64,000 nucleotides of DNA from Glycine soja. Lineage: Eukaryota; Streptophyta; Magnoliopsida; Fabales; Fabaceae. Each line of letters starts with the position of its first letter. Position 1 is the first letter of the stretch. Shown one piece after another: positions 59,199 to 64,000 of the stretch. Under the pieces are notes generated by a model, which saw only the letters and a list, made by a program, of their open reading frames with translations, ran no database searches and had not been told where the DNA came from. The translations under genes and the position numbers were made by a program. The DNA is taken from assembly GCF_004193775.1 (NCBI RefSeq), contig NC_041021.1:8686651-8750650 (forward strand), in the 5' to 3' direction.

Positions 59199-60142
59199 TA
59201 TATTTGTATGAAAATAATTGTGAATTTTAAAACATACTTAAATAAAAAAAATCATGCACGGTATAAATATTTTTACTCAATTTAATGTTTTATATTATTA
59301 GTATATAAGTATTAAATTCTTTAAATAATTTTATATTATTAATTATAAACACATTACTTTTTTCATTTATATTACCGTATTTTAAAAAAATATTGTTTTT
59401 GTAAATATATGTTCATTTATGTCGACGGTTGCATTTTTGGGAATCAATTGGGTTATTACTTATTATTCGCGCCCTTACAAATGGATCTGTATTGCGGCCT
59501 TTACGAAGGAAGTTGTGAAGCTATGGGTTGACAGCAAGTTGAGTCTATTTTTGATATCTTGATACCAGGACTACCAGGAGGGGTGATTGCTAAGTGTTTA
59601 GTTTGTTTACAATATTGAGTTCCATTCATTGTTTCTTACTTGCTTCACTTGCTAGTTATGTTTGATTTTTATTTGGAAGGTGTAGTTTGTTTTAAAAAGG
59701 GCAAGGCTAATTTTTTTTTGGCAAGAATTAAAAATGAACTTTTCATATGGTTTAAACTAATTCGATTGTGAAGGATTTATTAGCATTGAAAAAGTAAAAA
59801 CATTACAAGGCGGGTTCAAACATTAATTTTTTTTATGCATATGAAAGTGAAAAGTATTAGAATGTAACATATTGGATGCCAATTTCATCTATGAGTAGCA
59901 CGAGGTGAATGTTGGATGGAGAATTGTGCAGTAGTGTAAAAGGGGTATGAGATTTAGGTGTTATTTTCCTTATAGTCAGCCCGTGGGATATATATACGTG
60001 GTTGAAGTAGTTGATTTAGATTTATTATTTTGAAGGTGTGTTAATTATTAGAAAAAAGTTATATGAAGTCATGGAAATAGTGTAATATCGTTTTGGTTTG
60101 AGAATGATCAGAACTTTATGAGTTTAAAAGGAGAAGTGTTCA
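58931..60142. other. AT-rich spacer with a (TA)n run
   Basis: No gene is seen. A (ta)n microsatellite of about 38 bp lies at 59,155-59,192. The right part (59,450-60,140) is less AT-rich and may be upstream sequence of the FAR1-like fragment. Confidence 0.5.
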
Positions 60143-60950
60143 ATGTCAAGGGATCATGATGAGGGAGTGAGTTGGGGGAATGAATCAAGTTCATCAACGG
60201 GGATGATGCCTGAGGTATGTATTATTAGTTAAAGTTAGTTTTTATTATGATTATGTATTGAGAGTAAAGGGAGAAAGATTGACCCCCATTGTGAGCCAAT
60301 TATGTTAAATTGTAGTTTTTATTGTTAGTGTTTGCATATATTTTAAAACTGATATTTACTAATGTTTAATGTTAAGGGGGCTGAATTTGATGGAAGAAGT
60401 ATTTGAAGGTTTGAGTGAAACAGATAAAATTGTTGCTTCAGATTTTGAGGGTAATTCTAGACACGAGTCATCAATTTGATTACAACAAGGATTATGAAGT
60501 TGAGGATGATTGTGAGTGGAACTCAATGTTAGGAGGCATTGAAACTTCCAATGTTGATTTAGAAGGTGAGTCTGAACACATTTCAATATTTTGTAGCGAT
60601 GAAAGTGTTGATATAGATTTTGAGGATGTGCCTTCGAAGATGGTGATGACTATGAAGATGTGTTGGATTTGATAAGAGTTTTGATATAGATGTAAAAAAT
60701 GATAGTGAATAGAATTCTTGTGTGCAAGGCGAGGAATTTCAAATTGGTAATCGTGTGATTATATCTTATGTAGATGACATATGCCAGTTGAGTTTGAAGA
60801 ATTTGACTGATGAAGAGGTGAAACTTATGCAGTTTGTTAGTCTAACATGGCATGAGTTTTATTGTTGGTTTGCAAAATTCAACGGGTTTACTGTAAGAAA
60901 GGGCAAGGTGTTGATCAATACAAAAGGTGAAAGAACCCAACAAACCTTAT
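60143..60950 (+). pseudogene. FAR1-related/MULE protein N-terminal fragment
   Basis: Exon 1 starts at 60143 (MSRDHDEGVSWGNESSSSTG) and ends at a donor (gag|gtatgt, 60214/60215). After an intron to about 60,376 the sequence reads an acidic region (DYNKDYEVEDDCEWNSM; EHISIFCSDESVDIDFEDVP) and then the start of the FAR1 DNA-binding domain (HEFYCWFAKFNGFTVRKGKV). It stops right after that domain's first half. There are at least two frameshifts. FAR1/FHY3 proteins are transcription factors derived from MULE transposases. This fragment has neither the zinc-finger remainder nor the transposase core. Confidence 0.75.
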
Positions 60951-60959
60951 AAAAGTGAT

Positions 60960-61957
60960 AGGGGTATTACATTGAAAAATTGAATTTCAGACAATAGGCC
61001 TTACTGAAGAGTGCTATGTTGTTGTTTTGAAAAAGTTGCCCTTAAAGTAAAGGATCCTGGCAGTTTCACTTTGTGATGCACAATATGAAATTCTTTATTT
61101 AAAAATGTTTGTGTGACTTGGGGGCAAGTATTAATCTGATGCCTTATTCTGTTTTTAAGAAAATTGGCTTGAATGAAACACAACCCACAAACATCACTTT
61201 ACACTTTACTCTGATAGGGTTATTGTCGATCCTAAAGGCATAATAGATTATGTGTTGGTTAAAGTGGACAAGTTCATCGTTTCAGATGATTTTTGTGGTG
61301 CTTGATATAGAGGAGGATGAGAATGTCCCAATCATATTGGGGTGTCAATTTCTAAATACATGTGACATGGTGATAAAGGTTAGGCTTGGTAGGTCCATCC
61401 ATGGAATGCGGGGTGAGCAAGTTGTCTTTAATTTATCTAATTTTGTGAAAAACCTATCTCTTTTTATGCCAGTAATTTCATTCAGACAAAAGATCCCACT
61501 AATGCTTTAGTGGAAGCCTCATTCACAAGTGTAGGGATAGAGAATCCCTTAGAAATAGTTCTTATTGCCGAGGACTTGGACTCAGATTCAAGCAATGATG
61601 AGGAAGAAATACTAATGTTCCTCCAAGCTCAAAGTGATGTCAAACCAATGAGAAATGAAAGGTTTGAAGAGTCGAAAATGAGCAATGAGCCAAAGCCTAA
61701 ACCCTCCATTGAGAAACCTCCTATGTCGGAGTTGAAGCCCATGTCTTCCAATTTAAAGTATGTTTTTCTTGACGAATTGTTATTGCTACAGGTTTGTAGG
61801 AGGTAGAAGATAAGAAACTTGTAAGGGTCTTATGGGACAATAAGGAGGCCTTTGGGTGGACCATACATGACATCAAGGATATTGACCCTACTGTAGCACC
61901 TATAGGATTCACATGGAGGAAGGGTAAACACCCAAGTGGTTGCCTCATAGGAGACTA
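60960..61957 (+). pseudogene. Ty3/gypsy (Athila-like) protease region
   Basis: Frames change repeatedly but the order is clear: LPLKVKDPGSFTL, then CDLGASINLMPYSVF-like sequence containing the protease motif (read as cttgggggcaagtattaat), VDKFIVSDDFCGA-type sequence, VLDIEEDENVPIILG and FLNTCDMVIKVRLGR. Past 61,500 a hydrophilic linker and KPMSSNLKYVFLDE lead toward RT. It is interrupted at 61,957 by an insertion and resumes at 63,126. Confidence 0.82.
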
Positions 61958-63132
61958 TAGAAACAAATAACACAAGAAAGAGATTGACTTGTGTTCTTAA
62001 AAATTTTAAACATTTTCTTAGACTAAAACATGTTTATAGTTTGATATATATTTAACAAAAAGAATAAGGGAAGTTTAAGGAAAACTTTATCAAACGATGA
62101 GAAAAATAGTTTTCTTAATAGATCAAAACCGATGTAAGATCTAAAAACAAATTCTAACTCTTGGTCAGTTAACACAAAGATAAGCAGTAAAGAAAAACAC
62201 ATAAGAGTTTATACTGGTTTGTCTCTACCCCAAGACTACGTCCAGTTCTGGACAATCAATCAAGTTTCCATTAACTTATCACAAAGTTACAAGTATTCTT
62301 CATCGCCACTTCTAGTTCTTACAAATGCAAGCTCTACCCCAAGATTGACTTAACCTATTATTCTTTGTCCTATTAAGTTACTATTGGCTCTAAACGTATC
62401 AACAAGATTTTTTGAAAGTTTGCACATTAACTAATATCAGACTGTCTTACAGACGAATATCTCTCTCAGTATTTTAGTTTTTTCTCTTAAGGTTTACAAG
62501 ATGTTTTGAGAGCTTAGTATCTATACAAAAATTTATAGTAAAATTTATAAGAAAGAATGTATTCGCGCAAGATAGTTTGTATCTTGTTTCTTCAAAGCTT
62601 TTTCTATTTATAGCCTTCATCTTCAAGTATCCATTGTTTCACCGGATGAATTCTTCATTCTATTATTCGTCTGAAGTCTTTGAGGTCTTTAGAGCATTTA
62701 ATGCTTGCGTTAAATACATGTTCCTTCTTTATGCAAAGTCCATGCTGATAGGTTAACATATATTGTACTTCAACAGGGAAGTCACTTCTTTCACCATAGT
62801 AGGTTTGCACCAACAGAGCACGCCTTTTGATGAAGATTAACACTCTAGACTGTGGATTTCATTTGTTCTTTATAGGACTTGGACAAATCCTATGAGAATG
62901 TTTTCTGTAATAGAGAATCTCAGACACAATATTAAATGAACGTCTTAAATGCACTTCTTAATGCTATGCCAGATTATCTTATATGAATGTATCGTCTAAA
63001 AATTCAGATCATGATCTGATAGCACACCAAACACAACTTTTACCATTTGTATTTATTTGCATCTAATCAAAATAATTAGGAGTCCTGATTTATCTTTAAG
63101 ACATAAATGTCTTTTCAACTTAAAAGAGACTA
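61951..63132. mobile_element. LTR-like insertion with 7-bp target duplication
   Basis: The gypsy reading RRLNPNM is split: gagacta appears at 61951-61957 and again at 63126-63132, with 1,168 bp between. The insert holds LTR-like sequence (gtttatactggtttgtctct; ccaagactacgtccag) similar in layout to part of copia B's LTR at 22.9 kb. Its ends (tagaaac...cttaaaa) are not the usual TG...CA, so either the ends have changed or it is another class of element. No coding sequence is seen. Confidence 0.7.
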
Positions 63133-63378
63133 AACCCCAACATGTTGGAGGTTGAGAAGGGAGAAGTACTGAAGTTGTTGGATGCATACATCATTTACCC
63201 CATCTCTAACAGTGAATGGGTAAGTTCGGTCCAATGTGTCCCTAAGAAGGGGGACACCAAGGTCATGAAAAATGAGCAGAAAGAGCTCATAGCGATAAGA
63301 AAGACCATCGGGTGAAGAATGTCTACTAATTATAGGAAACTTAATGAAGCCACTCGAAAGGATCACTTCCCCTTATAT
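63133..63378 (+). pseudogene. Ty3/gypsy RT N-terminal fragment
   Basis: It reads NPNMLEVEKGEVLKLLDAYI, IYPISNSEWVSSVQCVPKKG, a stop where Trp is usual (KTIG*RMSTNYRKLNE) and ATRKDHFPL, the first RT motif block. It ends abruptly at a T/A-rich tract. It is continuous with the protease region before the insertion at 61,958. Confidence 0.9.
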
Positions 63379-63762
63379 TTTATTTTATTTTATTTTTGAT
63401 TTATACAATTTTATATAATGTATTCAAGTTTTAATCCCTCCAAAATATTAAACATTAGTCCAAATAGTTGTACCTTATAGGTGCGTTTGATACACACCAA
63501 AGGACAAGCAAAATAGCACTCACCAAACCTTAGAGATACAAGACAATTTTTTTATCATGTTTATTGTTTGGTGGAAAAGACATAGCACAAGAAAAAAATG
63601 TAAAATTTACCATAATACCCTTTTGAATATTAATAAAATTTATTTTAATGATCTTAATTCAGATTCTATTATTATTAAAATAAAAATATAATTATATATT
63701 TTAATATTTATTATATATAATAAATATTAAAATACTCAACTTGAATAGGGAGTCATATAGAA
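63379..63762. other. AT-rich spacer, no gene
   Basis: Nothing is recognised apart from tattttattttattt-like runs at the left edge. Confidence 0.5.
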
Positions 63763-63950
63763 AGAATTTGCAAGTTTCCCTTAAAAACTTGTGATGGAGA
63801 AAGGGCTTCCAAGTTTTCCATGAAAACTTGTGATGAAGATTATATTCATGAGTTTGCAAATTTTATATAAAAACTTGTATTGAAGATGATGCAAAATGGT
63901 TTATAAGTTTGTTCACAAAAACTTGTAATGATAATTGTGAAAAGTAGAGT
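63763..63950. repeat. Four tandem hairpin units
   Basis: Four consecutive units of about 45 bp each contain a small hairpin. Examples are caagtttcccttaaaaacttg, caagttttccatgaaaactt, caaattttatataaaaactt and taagtttgttcacaaaaact (first arm and inverse second arm). The linkers are gatgaagat-like. No coding sequence. Confidence 0.8.
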
Positions 63951-64000
63951 TAATATGTTAATTATAAACTATTTTATTACCAAAGTTAATAATAAATGAA

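Overview
The window is plant nuclear DNA, almost certainly from a legume of the soybean group (Glycine). The call rests on intron-bearing genes, very AT-rich intergenic DNA, a CACTA element with cactactacaatt ends and palindromic aacatcggtt...aaccgatgtt subterminal repeats, LTR motifs I associate with soybean (taatcgattac; cttagcgcgc) and a plant-mobile-domain gene of a type common in soybean. The species is inferred from remembered sequence style, not from a search. I see no bacterial, organellar, tRNA, rRNA or CRISPR features.

Layout. (1) 1-11,357 is a probable large, decayed CACTA element on the minus strand: a TNP2 transposase that is open in one frame except for three stops (673-3831), upstream exons (10.4-10.95 kb), a subterminal palindrome array (11.0-11.33 kb) and one terminal repeat ending at 11,357. 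Its middle is filled by plus-strand fragments of LINEs and a Ty3/gypsy pol, plus two long TG-rich blocks. (2) 12.4-18.6 kb is a broken duplicate of the RING-H2 gene found at 37.7-40.4 kb. A nearly complete but dead copia element (13,307-17,781) sits in it, and the intact gene supplies the empty site. (3) 20.1-25.2 kb is an old copia element (A) carrying a nested deletion derivative of a second copia (B, 22,464-23,754) with an exact 5-bp target duplication. (4) 26.2-37.4 kb is very AT-rich and gene-free, with a MITE candidate, minisatellites and microsatellites. (5) 37,730-40,345 holds the one gene that looks intact: a RING-H2 E3 ubiquitin ligase with an intron in its 5' leader. (6) 40.66-42.30 kb is a foldback element with about 0.6-kb arms. 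(7) 43.3-48.9 kb: a LINE fragment, then a gypsy-type LTR, then inside that LTR a very young copia (C) that lacks reverse transcriptase and a recognisable primer-binding site. (8) 49.2-55.2 kb: a PIF/Harbinger transposase remnant and a long LINE pseudogene. (9) 55.2-58.9 kb: a unit bounded by tgctaggtgcac-type inverted ends, carrying a truncated plant-mobile-domain gene and a dense hairpin array. (10) 60.1-63.4 kb: a FAR1/MULE fragment and a gypsy pol remnant split by an LTR-like insert with a 7-bp target duplication.

The biology is layered transposon insertion around one E3 ligase gene. I found no convincing new multi-gene system. The best leads are element C, where both LTR/internal junctions lie in perfect hairpins and no normal primer site is seen, and the hairpin-rich plant-mobile-domain unit. 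All domain calls come from reading translations; no alignment or search was run.
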